A stretch of DNA of 64,000 bases from Panorpa germanica (GCA_963678705.1 OY783203.1:6076001-6140000), one strand, 5' to 3'; shown: positions 45,311 to 55,666, counted from the stretch's first letter. A program made the numbers and translations. Notes: generated from the sequence alone by a model not told the origin.

Positions 45311-46095
45311 CAGAGCAATATTTTCAAGAATGCGTGACTTGCGCTACAAATCGTCTATTTATGCGAACAACATAGATCTCGTTTGTGTTAAAAAATGGGT
45401 TTTCCTTAAATTAAACTACAAACATATTGTTGTCTTATTTACACCCATTAAAACTATAATGTATTAGAACGAGTAAGAATGTTTTCTATTATATATTACT
45501 ATAAAAAAAATGAATTGCTACGGGTATAATATATCCCCTGTTATTTATGTCCTAGGTAACGCTTTCTTGGATCCCAGTTCAACTGTATTTCCTATTTTCC
45601 AACTCTATAGGTTCAATTATGATTAATAGAGGGTTTTTTTGGGGGGTAAAGGGGTCATATTTTTTATATAAATGTTGGATAAAGTCGACGCCATAAATAC
45701 GCGCGTAAAATACAATATTATATCATCAATAGGGAGGTGACAAATTACTTTTTTTTGTTGAAGTATTTTACATCATTTAAATTACATAACGCTTTATGAA
45801 CTGTTAATGTATGTCCTCTTAAAAAGGTGTTTTGTTGCAACTAAATGTTATTTATTAGATCTTAATTGCAGATGTTATTTTAATAGATAACTAATGTCAT
45901 TTTCTCTTACATTATTGTTATGCTCTTCAAATGCAATGCATTTCAAATTAAAACTTATTTTATTTATACTATCGGTCTTTTGAAATGTACAATATTTTTT
46001 AGAATTCAATTGAAGTATTTTATTTGTTGATCAATGGATAATTTTAAACTGTATTTAAATAAACAATTCCCAGCTCAAATGTAATGTATCACTTG
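45311..46095. other. No gene seen
   Basis: AT-rich unique sequence with a G-rich tract TTTTTTTGGGGGGTAAAGGG near 45636. Confidence 0.45.
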
Positions 46096-46192
46096 AGTTA
46101 GCTTGTAAAAGGTAGGTTATATGAGTAGTAAAAATTAACCTTGTAATTAGTTTATGGCAAGATAGAAAGTGTGAATCCTGCACTGCAAGCCA
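46096..46192 (-). repeat. Stem-loop repeat, family E
   Basis: In reverse: CTTGCAGTGCAGGATTCAC, TCTTGCCATAAACTAATTAC, AAGGTTAATTTTTACTACTC. It is among the longest copies. Confidence 0.65.
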
Positions 46193-46531
46193 ATTTTCTG
46201 TATAGTTACGTCGGCCTCGGATCTAGAGAGCGAATTTATGTAAGCACCAAATTTATATATTTTAAAATCTAGGTGTTTTTTGATTTTATTTTTTCTCACA
46301 AATAAAAAAAAAAAATTAAAAAGAAGGTCTTGCCCCGATTTGAAAAATTCGTAGATACTAATTTATCGGTACGTTTATTGGTTCCTTTTATTAAAACAAT
46401 GTTACTTAGTTAATTGCTATTAAAATCATAAAATGACCTTAATTAAAAAAATGTCTTAGACTTGACTGTAGTGTGCTCTTTACGGCAGACAATTCTGTTA
46501 AGATAAGCAGTCTAAATGCTCTCAATCATAA

Positions 46532-46792
46532 ATTTATTTATTTAATTTATTTAACGGTAACGTATTTCCGATGCTGAGTCTTTTCTATACTCTCCACAAT
46601 GTTTGCAGTTTTTATAGTGTTGTGGACTCATACACGTGAAATACAGGGCTTCGTACTATGCTATGTATGTACATAAGTATTTAAACTTCATTACAACCAA
46701 ACCCAGAAAATATTACTCTGGACCGGGGATCGAACCCGATGATGACAGACAGTGGGAAAGCATCAATGCACTCGCCCACTGTGCTGTCTCTT
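46532..46792 (-). mobile_element. tRNA-related SINE, reference full-length copy
   Basis: On the minus strand it starts CAGCACAGTGGGCGAGTGC (A-box region, similar to class II tRNAs), then the B box CGGGTTCGATCCCCGGTCC. A body follows (TATTTTCTGGGTTTGGTTG, TATGTACATACATAG, CACAACACTATAAAAACTGC, CAGCATCGGAAATACG), and it ends GTTAAATAAATT plus an AT-rich tail. The length is about 260 bp. Pol III should initiate from the head. It has no coding and depends on a partner LINE, probably through its 3' end. Sequence differences between copies suggest several rounds of spread. Confidence 0.93.
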
Positions 46793-46824
46793 CTAAATTA
46801 AAGTAAATATTGTTATAACGGAAT

Positions 46825-46843
46825 GTATATATATATATATATA
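46825..46843. repeat. (TA)n microsatellite
   Basis: About nine TA units, 30 bp past the 5' end of the SINE copy. Confidence 0.9.
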
Positions 46844-46979
46844 ATATTCTATAAATAAATATATATGTATATATCAGTTTAATACATACAACTTTATATA
46901 TCTATGATAGTATATTTTTATGTGTGGGTTTGTGTTTATATGTATATAAGAATAAGAATAAAAGCTAGAACAAAAAAAA

Positions 46980-47285
46980 ACAAAAGCTGACGTCTCACGG
47001 GTAGAGTTATGGCGTGAGAGATAAACGGCCAGCCCGAAATGAAGTCTCGCCCGCGAGCAAACTTATCTCCATCAGCCCCGAAGCCTGCAGCGAAATACCC
47101 AAGAACACCACTCCGTGGAGGCAAGAGCATACTCCAGTACTTCCATAGAACTAGAAAACTAGAGAATTACTGTACAGTCAGAGGAAATATTACCGATTCG
47201 ATAAAAATATATTTATTTTCTAAAGGTATCTTAAGACGTACATGCAGTACTGTATTAACCATTACACAAGTGTTCCACCATTAAT
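46980..47285 (+). other. GC-richer segment with short open frame (unrecognised)
   Basis: A frame at 47039-47284 reads MKSRPRANLSPSAPKPAAKY, PRTPLRGGKSILQYFHRTRK and on. The first half is basic and proline-rich with coding-like composition, then it turns AT-rich. It could be the start of a mobile-element ORF1 or an old host exon. There is no good splice donor at the change. Confidence 0.22.
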
Positions 47286-47402
47286 TACTATTGTGACTAG
47301 ACATAATGGATTTCGCGTGAAAGTTTGATTGAAGTCGCGTCATTTTTCAGATGGTCAGACTACGAAAAAGGACTTTATACCCAGAAAACATTTTAATATA
47401 TA

Positions 47403-47718
47403 CTAGAGTTTACCCCCGTCGGGATTTTTTGTTTCGATTTGTAAATTAGGTACCAAAGTTAGCCCATATATAAAATTTCAACTTTTTACCCTCGGCAAAA
47501 ACCGCACCCGTGCCCCAAAATAAAATTTTTGTATTTTGAAATTTTTTTTCCTAATAACATATTTTATTATTCCATATTCATGTATTCCAAAATTTGAGTT
47601 TTCTCTTCCTAGCGCGCCCCCTAATTTTCTCCACGCCCCCTTTTCCAATTCTTTAATTTCTAATTTTTAAAAATTTACCGTAATACACAAACAAAATTTC
47701 AACTTTCTATCTTTTAAA
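47403..47718 (+). repeat. Family B, copy 6 (internally deleted)
   Basis: The head CTAGAGTTTACCCCCGTC runs straight into TTTCGATTTGTAAATTAGGT, skipping about 170 bp present in copies 1 and 2, then TTTTTACCCTCGGCAAAAACC. It lacks the 3' third. Confidence 0.83.
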
Positions 47719-48049
47719 ATTAATAAAAAAAATTATTAATAAAATGTAAAAAAAATAATGTAATGTTTCGATTTTCGGCAAAATAAGATTGAAAGGATCT
47801 TTTGATCGCCTTCGGTTTTTTCTTCAACATACGCATCACCGATTCAGTCTGTGAAAGAATTATTATTGCTTTACACAAAAATGTACTTTGTTACGTTTGA
47901 AAAATGTGTTTTTCTTTTAAATATGTTGGCTGACTCACTCGCATAAATAAGAAAAGTATTAATGTTTAATTTTTGGCATTTGTACTATAAATGTAAAAGT
48001 AATATATCATTCGTATATGACAGAGAAACATGGTATATTTTATACCCTG
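47719..48049. other. No gene seen
   Basis: AT-rich spacer between family B and family D repeats. Confidence 0.45.
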
Positions 48050-48570
48050 CCAAAGTTTATATAGGGAGATTTTTCTTTAAAATGTTTTATAGCAATTACA
48101 ATTGGTTTTATTTTAGGGGTCGTTTTTCTAAATTTTCGATTGAAATAAAGGTTAATATTGACGTTGTCATATTTTTTTTTTTCAAATTTAAATTTCAGTT
48201 TAAGCTCTACATATGACGTCACAAGAGATAGAAGTAATCTTATTTCACAACCATCGTAATATAATACTTGATAGGATACACAACTCAGCTGTTAGTAATA
48301 AATTACGTTTCATACACACACAGTTATATGTTTCTTTGTTGTATAAAAGAGTTGACAAATTATCGGACGTGACGTACTATGCAGTGGTATTTTCTATAAC
48401 CATTTCCATCCATTTCCATTTTTATCCATTTAATTATTAAAGAAACAAAATGACTATTTTATTGTTAATATCTCCTAAAATATAGCGAGTTATTTAAAAA
48501 TAGGGGTACATTTGAGGTTCTAGTAGATTTACCAATATATAGTACAGTTTTATAGAAGTTTCTTCTTGAC
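48050..48570 (+). repeat. Dispersed repeat family D, copy 1
   Basis: Shared with 56380-56990 are GGGGTCGTTTTTCTAAATTT, GATTGAAAT, AGAAACAAAATGACTATTTT, TTGTTAATATCTC, TTTGAGGTTCTAGTAG and ATATATAGTACAGTTTTATAG. It is non-coding, about 520-610 bp, with no clear TIRs. It may be an old DNA transposon derivative. Confidence 0.7.
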
Positions 48571-48571
48571 A

Positions 48572-48620
48572 TTGTTTACAGTGCAGTTTCACACTTGATA
48601 GCTTACAACAAGTTTGTATT
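48572..48620 (+). repeat. Stem-loop repeat, family E
   Basis: TTACAGTGCAGTTTCACACTT then GATAGCTTACAACAAG (first part read as ACAGTGCAGTTTCACAC). The closing arm is decayed. Confidence 0.6.
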
Positions 48621-49129
48621 AATATAACTGTTTTAATTGTAAAAGCAATACAAGATTTTAATGGCACTGCTATTTGCTAAATGTTCTTTCTGTTTACACA
48701 TGTTAACGACATTTCTTTAACGAATACAAATATTATCGTAATAATATATAACATTGAGGTTATGTTTATTTGCATATAATTTAAATAAATTGTTCGTTGC
48801 TGTTAAGATATGATATAACTGTCAACTATAATTATAAATAATTATTACAGCAATTTTAATCAAAAAGTGCAAGTCTCAGCGATAACGTATTCTATAGTTT
48901 ACGGCTATAAATAAAAAGTTTTTAAAACTCAAATGAATAAGTTATGTCAGAGATACTCAATCTGTAATTTTCAGTTATATAAAAATATTCATCTATTTAG
49001 CTCGCTAAATACAGTTACATATATTTAAGGTTTATTTAACATAAATAAGTTTACCTGTGTATCAATTGTTTAGAACGCTATGAATTAATTCCCAATTTAT
49101 TTTACTCATTTAATTAAGTTTACTATTGA
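48621..49129. other. No gene seen
   Basis: AT-rich unique sequence. Confidence 0.45.
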
Positions 49130-49922
49130 AACAGATTACTTTGTCTTTAGGTTCGATTCTCGAACCGGCGCTATTCTTTCTGTGTTTAGTTCTTTCGTTC
49201 AACTGATTAAATTCATTGTATAATCATAAGTGTATTCGGAAGTGGTAAAGAACAACATATATGAAGCCAAGACATCATAAAAGTGTAAGAGATACGACAC
49301 AAGTAGTCGAGAGCATTGATGCTTGACTCTGACTACTATGTCTCCGGGTCCGACCCCGGGCCGGAGTTATATTATCTGGGTTTGGTAACAATCAGATTTA
49401 ATTGGTTATGTACAACCATAATCATGAATATGAACAAAGAATACACGATACCAAAAAGAAATAATCAATAAAGAAAATAGACAGAATAGAAAAACTGCTT
49501 TATGAAAAGAAATGAATTATAGATGAAAGAACAGAAGAGTAGAAGTAAACAATTTGTAGACGAAGAAAATTTGCTAATAGAAGAAAGAACCAGAGAATGC
49601 AACGGGTGTCATCATAGTGGAAGCGATGTACCAGATTGTGATGCAGTTATATACTTGAAATAGAAAAAGATTGATAATAGAAAGAAGCAAAGACTGTGAA
49701 GAATTTTAAATAGAATAAGTGAAATAAGCTGATAAAATAGAAAATTATAAAATGTATAGATTATGTCCTATAAAATGTTGATAAAATGTAATATATATTG
49801 GTTTAAGTGGTAATAACTCAATAGTTAATAAATACTATAAATAAATAAATAATAAAAAAAAAGTGTAAGAGAGGTCGGTGATAAGCCTCAACATTAGAAT
49901 TAGGACGACGTTCAATAAATTA
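49130..49922 (+). mobile_element. SINE split by a later insertion
   Basis: Head and body (GGTTCGATTCTCGAACC, AGTGGTAAAGAACAACATA, GAAGCCAAGACATCAT) lie at 49130-49292. The matching tail (GAGAGGTCGGTGATAAGCC, AGGACGACGTTCAATAAA) lies at 49859-49922. The insert at 49293-49858 separates them. Confidence 0.85.
49293..49858 (+). mobile_element. Chimeric retroposon: SINE head joined to LINE-like tail
   Basis: Flanked by the direct repeat AAAAGTGTAAGAGA (49279-49292 and 49859-49872), so one insertion event is likely. The first 145 bp are a SINE head from its very 5' end (ACACAAGTAGTCGAGAGC, CCGGGTCCGACCCCGGGCC, TATTATCTGGGTTTGG). From about 49438 the sequence leaves the SINE family and becomes purine-rich. 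A frame there holds RECNGCHHSGSDVPDC, vaguely like a LINE C-terminal knuckle. The insert ends GGTAATAACTCAATAGTTAA and an A-rich tail, resembling the 3' end of the LINE at 40673 (GCTAATAACTTCTAAAAGTT). Confidence 0.7.
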
Positions 49923-50550
49923 AATACAAATAAAATTTAAATGTTTGTTGATGTGTTTGTCGTTTTTTGTTTGAGAAACCCTGAATTTATTCTATAGAAA
50001 GTACACTGTAATAAAAACAGACACATTTGGTTGCATACACAATTGAAATATTATTTTTCGATATTATGTTGATAGCATTTATTATACGAAAAGACTAATA
50101 TATTTAAATAAAACGTATATATTTTAACAAATACTTTTTAAAAGTATAAGATTTTGTTATATTCTTGATTTACAAACATCTTTTCTATAAATTTTCAAGC
50201 ATTAGTTTAAAAATGTAGTATGCTAGTATGACAATTTGTTACTGTCTGTCCTCGAAGAAATATTAGTGCAGGTCAGCTAATAATGTAGCTCTTTGGAAAA
50301 ATAATGCAAAGGTTTACTTTGTTACATTCAATCTCTTTCTTTATATAAAACTTTAAATACAGTTATACATAATAATGTCGGTTTAAAATAATGATGAAAA
50401 TTTTACGAGTATATGGAGATTTAAATTTTCCTTTATTAGATTACTGCGATTTTAACTACTGAGCAGAGGCGTACGTGGGTATGGCAGAGGGGGTTGTCCA
50501 CTTTAGGGTCCACTCAAAAATAAGCGTAGAAAATCTGCGTTGGGAGTCAA
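49923..50550. other. No gene seen; possible hAT tip at 50466
   Basis: AT-rich, with GCAGAGGCGTACGTGGG near 50465 resembling a hAT-type MITE tip. No partner end is found. Confidence 0.4.
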
Positions 50551-50553
50551 TTA

Positions 50554-50805
50554 CCCAGTAAACATTTTGGAGTCACTTTGACATCATATTGAAGATGCGT
50601 CATGATTTTTTTGTCATGAAAGAGTTCATTTATAGTTCAGTTTCTCACATTTTCATATAAAATGTCTACTTTATCGGCTAGAAATGGCGAAATTACTCCA
50701 CCTATCGGAATACAAATGAAGATAAAGTTGATGCGAACTATAATTGAAGTGAAATAGTGATAGAAACGTCACTAAATAGGGCACTTCACCAAATTGTTTA
50801 CTGGG
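50554..50805. mobile_element. MITE with CCCAGTAAACA termini
   Basis: The left CCCAGTAAACATTTTGGAGT is mirrored at the right by CACCAAATTGTTTACTGGG, with TA on each outer side (50552-50553, 50806-50807). The 252-bp body has no coding. The TA target suggests the Tc1/mariner superfamily. Confidence 0.8.
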
Positions 50806-51795
50806 TATGACCAAATGAAGTAAATTTCGCGTAAGACAAGTGAAAAAGAAAAATGTAACAGAATTAAGTTAAACATCAGTAAATAAGTAAAATAATGTTA
50901 TATAAAATATATAACGTTAAATAATACATGAGTTTATTACGCTTTCTGTTAAGTGAGTTTCTTTGAATTTGAACTTGTGAATTTCTTTAAAATAAGATAT
51001 AATTGGTTAGTTATAATATAAATAAGAAATAAAAACAATCATAAGTCTGGTTAAGTGGCTTAACCACATGTGCCATTAAAACCAAGAGAAAAATTTGTTA
51101 ATTATTTGTTGATATATTAAATTATACAGTATGTACCAAAAAAAAGAAAAACCTATTATATAAAAAAAATAGATGACACATCAGTCGTAAAAATAATAAC
51201 CGAATAACATAAAATATACTAGCACACCGATGAGCACCAATCAAATGTACTTCCAATTTAATAACATTAAAAATAAATAATATAGAAGAATGCCACAACA
51301 TGTAATCACCTTATTTCGAACACACTAATATATACTTAGTTTCCAACGTAATAAGAAGTAACAACTTTTACATAAACTTTTGAACAGTTATTATAGGACT
51401 CCTCAAACTGTGTAGGTTTTTACGACACTCGGAAGCTTAGCGAAATTTGGAGTTTGTGGCTTAAATGAACTTAAGTTAAAATAAAAATCAAAAATCAAAT
51501 ACGTATTAAGAAGTGAACTAATATGTGCTTAATATGAGTCCGAAAATCATCACACAATTTGTTTTGTTACAGGCCCATTCCTACTCACTGAGTTTTTGTG
51601 TTAATTTAAGGTTTTTAACTAAAATGTAAGTTTCAGCTTGTGAAATAAGAAATAAAAATAAATAAAATTAATTTTATTAAATAGAATAATTTATATTAAA
51701 TAAAGATAGTAATCAATATAAAATAATATATATTACTGACGTATGACGCATGATTTCACAAGTTTAAAATTACATTTAAGGGTAAAACCTTTCAC
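50806..51795. other. No gene seen
   Basis: AT-rich unique sequence. Confidence 0.45.
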
Positions 51796-51870
51796 TATAA
51801 TATAATCAATTTAACTTAATAACAACCAAATCCAGAAAATATAAATCTGGTCTGCGGATCGAACTAACTA
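51796..51870 (-). mobile_element. SINE head fragment
   Basis: TTAATAACAACCAAATCCAG and CTGGTCTGCGGATCGAAC are mid body and B box in reverse. Confidence 0.8.
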
Positions 51871-52254
51871 AACTTAAATTCTATTTATTATCAGTTTTAC
51901 TAAAATTCCAAGCTCTATTAAGCGCGGGATATTTATCTGGGGATTAAAGAATTAACTTCCACAGTAATCACCATTCATGACAAATATTGTCTAAAAGTTT
52001 GAGAGCCTTTGAATCATTGCATTCTAATATGAGTATTGATGTGGATGATACAGACATTAAAAGAAGAGGGTTTATAAATATACATTCAAAAGAAGACCGC
52101 GTATATAAATTGGTTAAGGGAGGAGTTGAATAAGTTAAGAAGCAAGTAGAAGAATATATTTGTTATTGTTTTAATTTTTATTAACAATATCATGTTTTAA
52201 CCATAGCAACTATTTATTTGACGTGTTCAAGAATTTGAAATTGGTCTGAATAAC

Positions 52255-52290
52255 ATTAGGAACAATACCGCTGCCTAATAAGTGTATGAT

Positions 52291-52376
<86 letters not shown>

Positions 52377-52482
52377 CCATTTAACTTAATAGCAGATAAT
52401 ATGCATGTGACCCGGAGATCGAACCCTAAGACACAACAGTCAACGTCAAGCATCAATCCTCTCGTCCATTGTATGGTCTTCT
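52255..52482 (-). mobile_element. SINE with internal TA expansion
   Basis: ACCGCTGCCTAATAAGTGTA lies left and TTTAACTTAATAGCAGATAA, then GGAGATCGAACCC, right of the (TA)39 array. The array sits where other copies have the short ATGTACATACATAAT segment, so the microsatellite seems to have grown from the SINE. Confidence 0.88.
52297..52374. repeat. (TA)39 microsatellite inside a SINE
   Basis: A pure TA run of 78 bp. Confidence 0.98.
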
Positions 52483-52619
52483 AAACTATTATGTATATAA
52501 TTTATAAGTGTCAAATGCTTAACCAGTTATTACATTTTTTCACAATTTATTACAGGCTACAGCTTTCAAAAAGAAAACCTCTGTAAAATTCGTTTAAAAC
52601 ATAAAAAAAAAAGAAAAAA

Positions 52620-53202
52620 GAAAGTGGTTAGTAAGTGAAAGTGATCTCAACATCTCCGATAGTCGATAGAGATATACCCGTTCCCGTACTTTAGGTTTTC
52701 CAGTTTCCAGATTACGCGATCAGTTTCGTTCGAGTTTCAGTTTTATAGACTGTAGATATATATTTTTTCCTTTTTTTGTAATAGCTTAACGAAATACTTA
52801 TAAAAACTTTTGTCTAAAGAAGAATTTTAATATGTGGGGACACGTATTATGCTGAGAATCGATTCGATTTAATATAATATATATACCTACCACAAGTATT
52901 TTTTTTTCGTAAGGGGTGGTAAGATACTACTACCCTAAGAAGCGTATACAAGCACACACGCGGGTGCCACTGAAAAAGGAATGGAGAAATAGGAGAATGT
53001 ATGAAAGGAATGGAACCATCTGAACATCCCCAGTCTTCTCTCTTCCCCTTGTCCCACTCTCACACACACTGCTACTATTTCTGAAGTGGTTTTCTGTAGG
53101 GGTGTATACAGTATACATACTCTGATAGAGGGGTTGAGTAGAACCGTTGTTATATATACTATAGTATAGGATAGGGCTGGGGTGTAAGCAAAGGGGGACA
53201 GA
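52620..53202 (+). promoter_or_regulatory. GC-richer unique block, candidate host promoter/5' region
   Basis: CGATCAGTTTCGTTCGAGTT near 52728 has an arthropod initiator-like TCAGTT. Later come mixed unique sequences such as GTTGTTATATATACTATAG near 53147 and GTGTGTGCAG just before the frame at 53203. There are no repeat relatives in the window. Promoter function is inferred only from composition and motif order. Confidence 0.2.
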
Positions 53203-53430
53203 GTGTGTGCAGATAGCGATATGTCGGCTGTAAGACGCATTGCCCAGTGTTTCTCTGCAGCAACTGAGATTATTAGGAAGTTAAAAGTAGAAAAAGAAAG
53301 TGGTTCTAAATATACAACATATATTGAGTATTTACAGACGTTTGAATTTAAAAGACGGGTTTGTAATAAAGAAGAAATTTTAAGAGAAATATGGGTTATA
53401 CATTTGTCACTAATGTGCTTACAAAATTAA
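53203..53430 (+). CDS. Candidate coding exon (unrecognised)
   Basis: The frame, probably starting at the second Met (MSAVRRIAQCFSAATEIIRK), continues LKVEKESGSKYTTYIEYLQT and FEFKRRVCNKEEILREIW. It has a charged helical look and coding-like composition until about 53400, then a hydrophobic end and a stop. TTTCTCTGCAG inside (53253-53263) could also be a 3' splice site, making the exon start at ATEIIRK. No family is recognised. It could be a host exon, a retrocopy piece or chance. Confidence 0.28.
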   Translation: MCADSDMSAVRRIAQCFSAATEIIRKLKVEKESGSKYTTYIEYLQTFEFKRRVCNKEEILREIWVIHLSLMCLQN

Positions 53431-53527
53431 AGACTAGTTGAATATTATTCTTTGTAAATAAGAATAGTAATATATCTACTTGATGTATATGAAAATAGAA
53501 AAAATTCTTACAAAAATTCTGCCTTAC

Positions 53528-53662
53528 AATGTACAACACCGCTGCGTAATAAGTTTATGTAAAGTACATAATCAAATCAACTTGATAACAACTAAATCCG
53601 ATAAACATAGCGCTGATCCGGGAATCGAACACGAAGCCACAGCTCGGTCACTGTGCCTTCTA
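53528..53662 (-). mobile_element. SINE, head and body
   Basis: CACCGCTGCGTAATAAGTTT, TTGATAACAACTAAATCCG and CCGGGAATCGAACACGAAG in reverse order. The head ends CGGTCACTGTGCC. Confidence 0.9.
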
Positions 53663-54639
53663 ACGTTTTTGGTATTATTTTTGGTAATAAAAATTGTTTT
53701 TCCTTTGCATAACTTCAGTGACGCACAGCACAGTCGGGTTCGAAGGAGGAATCGCAGTGGAACGAGAAGGAAGAAGTCGCTATCGAAATTAGACCGTTTT
53801 TTCTCGCTTCTTATTACCTCAAACTCTCTTTTGAAGGATTTACGAGGGTCATTTTTTGTCAACTCTTTTTACCATGATGTATTACACATAAATTATTTTA
53901 ATTTTCAACTTTTTTTTAACAAAAATAAAAAATAACAACATAATACATATATAGTTTAATTCTCAAAAATTATAATTGTTATTTTTTTAGATATTTATCA
54001 TGGAACATTTTGGTGTTTTATGGATTTTTAAGTGTTTTGATTTTTATCGCACCTGTACTTTTATTTGGTTATTTATTGCGTTAAACCAAATGTCATATAA
54101 TTTCCAAAAAATAAAAAAATATAATAAAATAAAATAACTTACGAGGTTAAAAGATCAAATGACGAAAACTTGTTTCTTTATTTTTTTTTTGTGGTTGTAA
54201 TACTGGACGATCTCGTATTTTATTTAAATTTCTAAGAAAGATTACAATGATACTGTTGGTATAAAAATAAATACAGTCTGTCACATAAGAAAGTGTCGCT
54301 AACTTTAGCAAACAATGGATGACAGTTATAAAGTTCGTTTAACATTCTGCCTTTGCATCTTGACCGGGAACTTGACAAACACTGAATAACATGAATTTGT
54401 ATTTGATATTTCTAAAAGGGCAATTTAAAACATTAAAAGTAGTATTACAAATTTGGAACAATAATTTAAAATACTACCCGGGCAGAAAATTATCTGGCGG
54501 TGCAGTTTCACACCTGCCAGTTTTACACAAGGGGGTATCTATAAATTATGACACAAATTCACGGATTCTCACATCTAATCAAACATTGCAGAACTTTCCC
54601 ACTCCTCCCGTTGTGACATCAAAGATTTTATTTTCTTGT
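53663..54639. other. No gene supported
   Basis: 53690-53870 is open on both strands (for example RVRRRNRSGTRRKKSLSK on plus) and GC-richer, but overlapping frames of similar quality make coding doubtful. The rest is AT-rich. Confidence 0.35.
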
Positions 54640-54750
54640 AAGTCGAATTTTAGATAAGTTTATGACTTCTCCCACACCCACTCTTGTCACGTCTTCTCAC
54701 ACTTTGGGTTCCTCTGTTTACGAGTAACGTAAATATGTAATGGATGATTT
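54640..54750 (+). repeat. Family F fragment with terminus
   Basis: CACTCTTGTCACGTCTTCTC and the decayed end AACGTAAATATGTAATGGAT match the family F body and tip. Confidence 0.55.
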
Positions 54751-54756
54751 CCAAAC

Positions 54757-54842
54757 TAATTCCAAGGTTCATTTTCTACTTCTCATGTAGAAATTGTCTC
54801 GCAATTTAAGTTTTACACTTGCTAGCTTACTACTAGCTAATA
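54757..54842 (+). repeat. Stem-loop repeat, family E (longest copy)
   Basis: AATTCCAAGGTTCATTTTCT, ACTTCTCATGTAG, AAATTGTCTCGCAATTTAAG, then TTTTACACTTGCTAGCTTAC and TAGCTAA. Here the TTCATTTTCTAC module precedes the stem-loop, the reverse of the order in some other copies. Confidence 0.75.
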
Positions 54843-54970
54843 AACTTGTAACTTTGCATCCTCTTCATGTTTAAAGAATTAACTATTTTAATTGTTACTA
54901 TCTCTTATAATATTTACAATTATTTATTGAAAAATAATATTAGGAATAGTATAAATATATTATTAGTAGT

Positions 54971-55340
54971 AGCACATGGGCTGAAAAGTCCCGGGCCTAA
55001 CACATAGATGGCTCTAGTTTTATTGCAGTCACCTTTTTTTCAGTTAATACTAACCTTCAAAAGACAGCTGGTAAAATTTCATGATATTCTATTCAGTAGT
55101 TTGTGAGTTATTGTGCTAAGAGTGACGCTACTTTTATTATTTTCAAAACAATGGATCAAAAACAATTTCGTGTTTTAATTTTACACTGCTTCTTGATGGG
55201 AAAAAATACCGTTCAAGCGATGAAAATCTGGTCAACATATTTTTACGCTAAAAATGTTGTACATAATTATAAAAATCGTTTTGATGAATTTTATATACTT
55301 TTCAGATGTACGATAAATTTTTACATTTGCATTGCTTTGC
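54971..55340 (+). mobile_element. Mariner 5' part with transposase N-terminus
   Basis: The terminal region GGGCTGAAAAGTCCCGGGCC is typical of insect mariner ends. The UTR shares GGTAAAATTTCATGATATTC and GTGACGCTACTTTTATTATT with the mariner at 44693. From ATG 55151 the frame is MDQKQFRVLILHCFLMGKNT, VQAMKIW, then a shortened stretch ending KNRFDEF. This is the first helix-turn-helix of a mariner transposase. No DD34D catalytic part or right end is seen, so it is a truncated, inactive copy of a second mariner lineage. Confidence 0.82.
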
Positions 55341-55437
55341 TTACACCAAGAAAATCTGTATGAATATTTGATCTAAATTTATGTTTTTCAGTTTGTATTA
55401 ATTTATTGTTAAATTTGTTTTGTTTTATTTTAATCAG

Positions 55438-55631
55438 TGACAATTTGTTATGTGACGGACTGTATGTACAAAGTCGTAGAATTCAGTTCACTGGAACTTA
55501 CGTACCAAGAATGTATTCACACTACGATACCATCTAAATTTAAACAATTCTTGAAAAACAATGCTCTAAACGGTGCTGAAGATGAACTCCTTTGCAATGA
55601 GGAAGTAGTGCACTTGTTGGTATCCTCGTGA
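55438..55631 (+). CDS. Candidate terminal coding exon (unrecognised)
   Basis: It follows a strong acceptor, TTTTATTTTAATCAG. The frame reads TICYVTDCMYKVVEFSSLEL, TYQECIHTTIPSKFKQFLKN, NALNGAEDELLCNEEVVHLL, VSS and stops. Its amino-acid mix, with charged and amphipathic stretches and little lysine/asparagine-only bias, is more coding-like than most of the window. No polyadenylation signal was pinned down and no partner exon is linked. A decayed transposon frame is an alternative. I do not recognise the family. Confidence 0.3.
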
Positions 55632-55651
55632 TTTAAAGACTTCTAAATATA

Positions 55652-55666
55652 TATATATATATATCA
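55652..55666. repeat. Short (TA)n tract
   Basis: Seven TA units after the candidate exon at 55438-55631, followed by a T run. Confidence 0.85.

Noticed and set aside
53572-53935. Overlapping long frames on both strands
   Set aside because: Part is SINE sequence. Both strands are equally open, and no start, splice or homology cue favours either.
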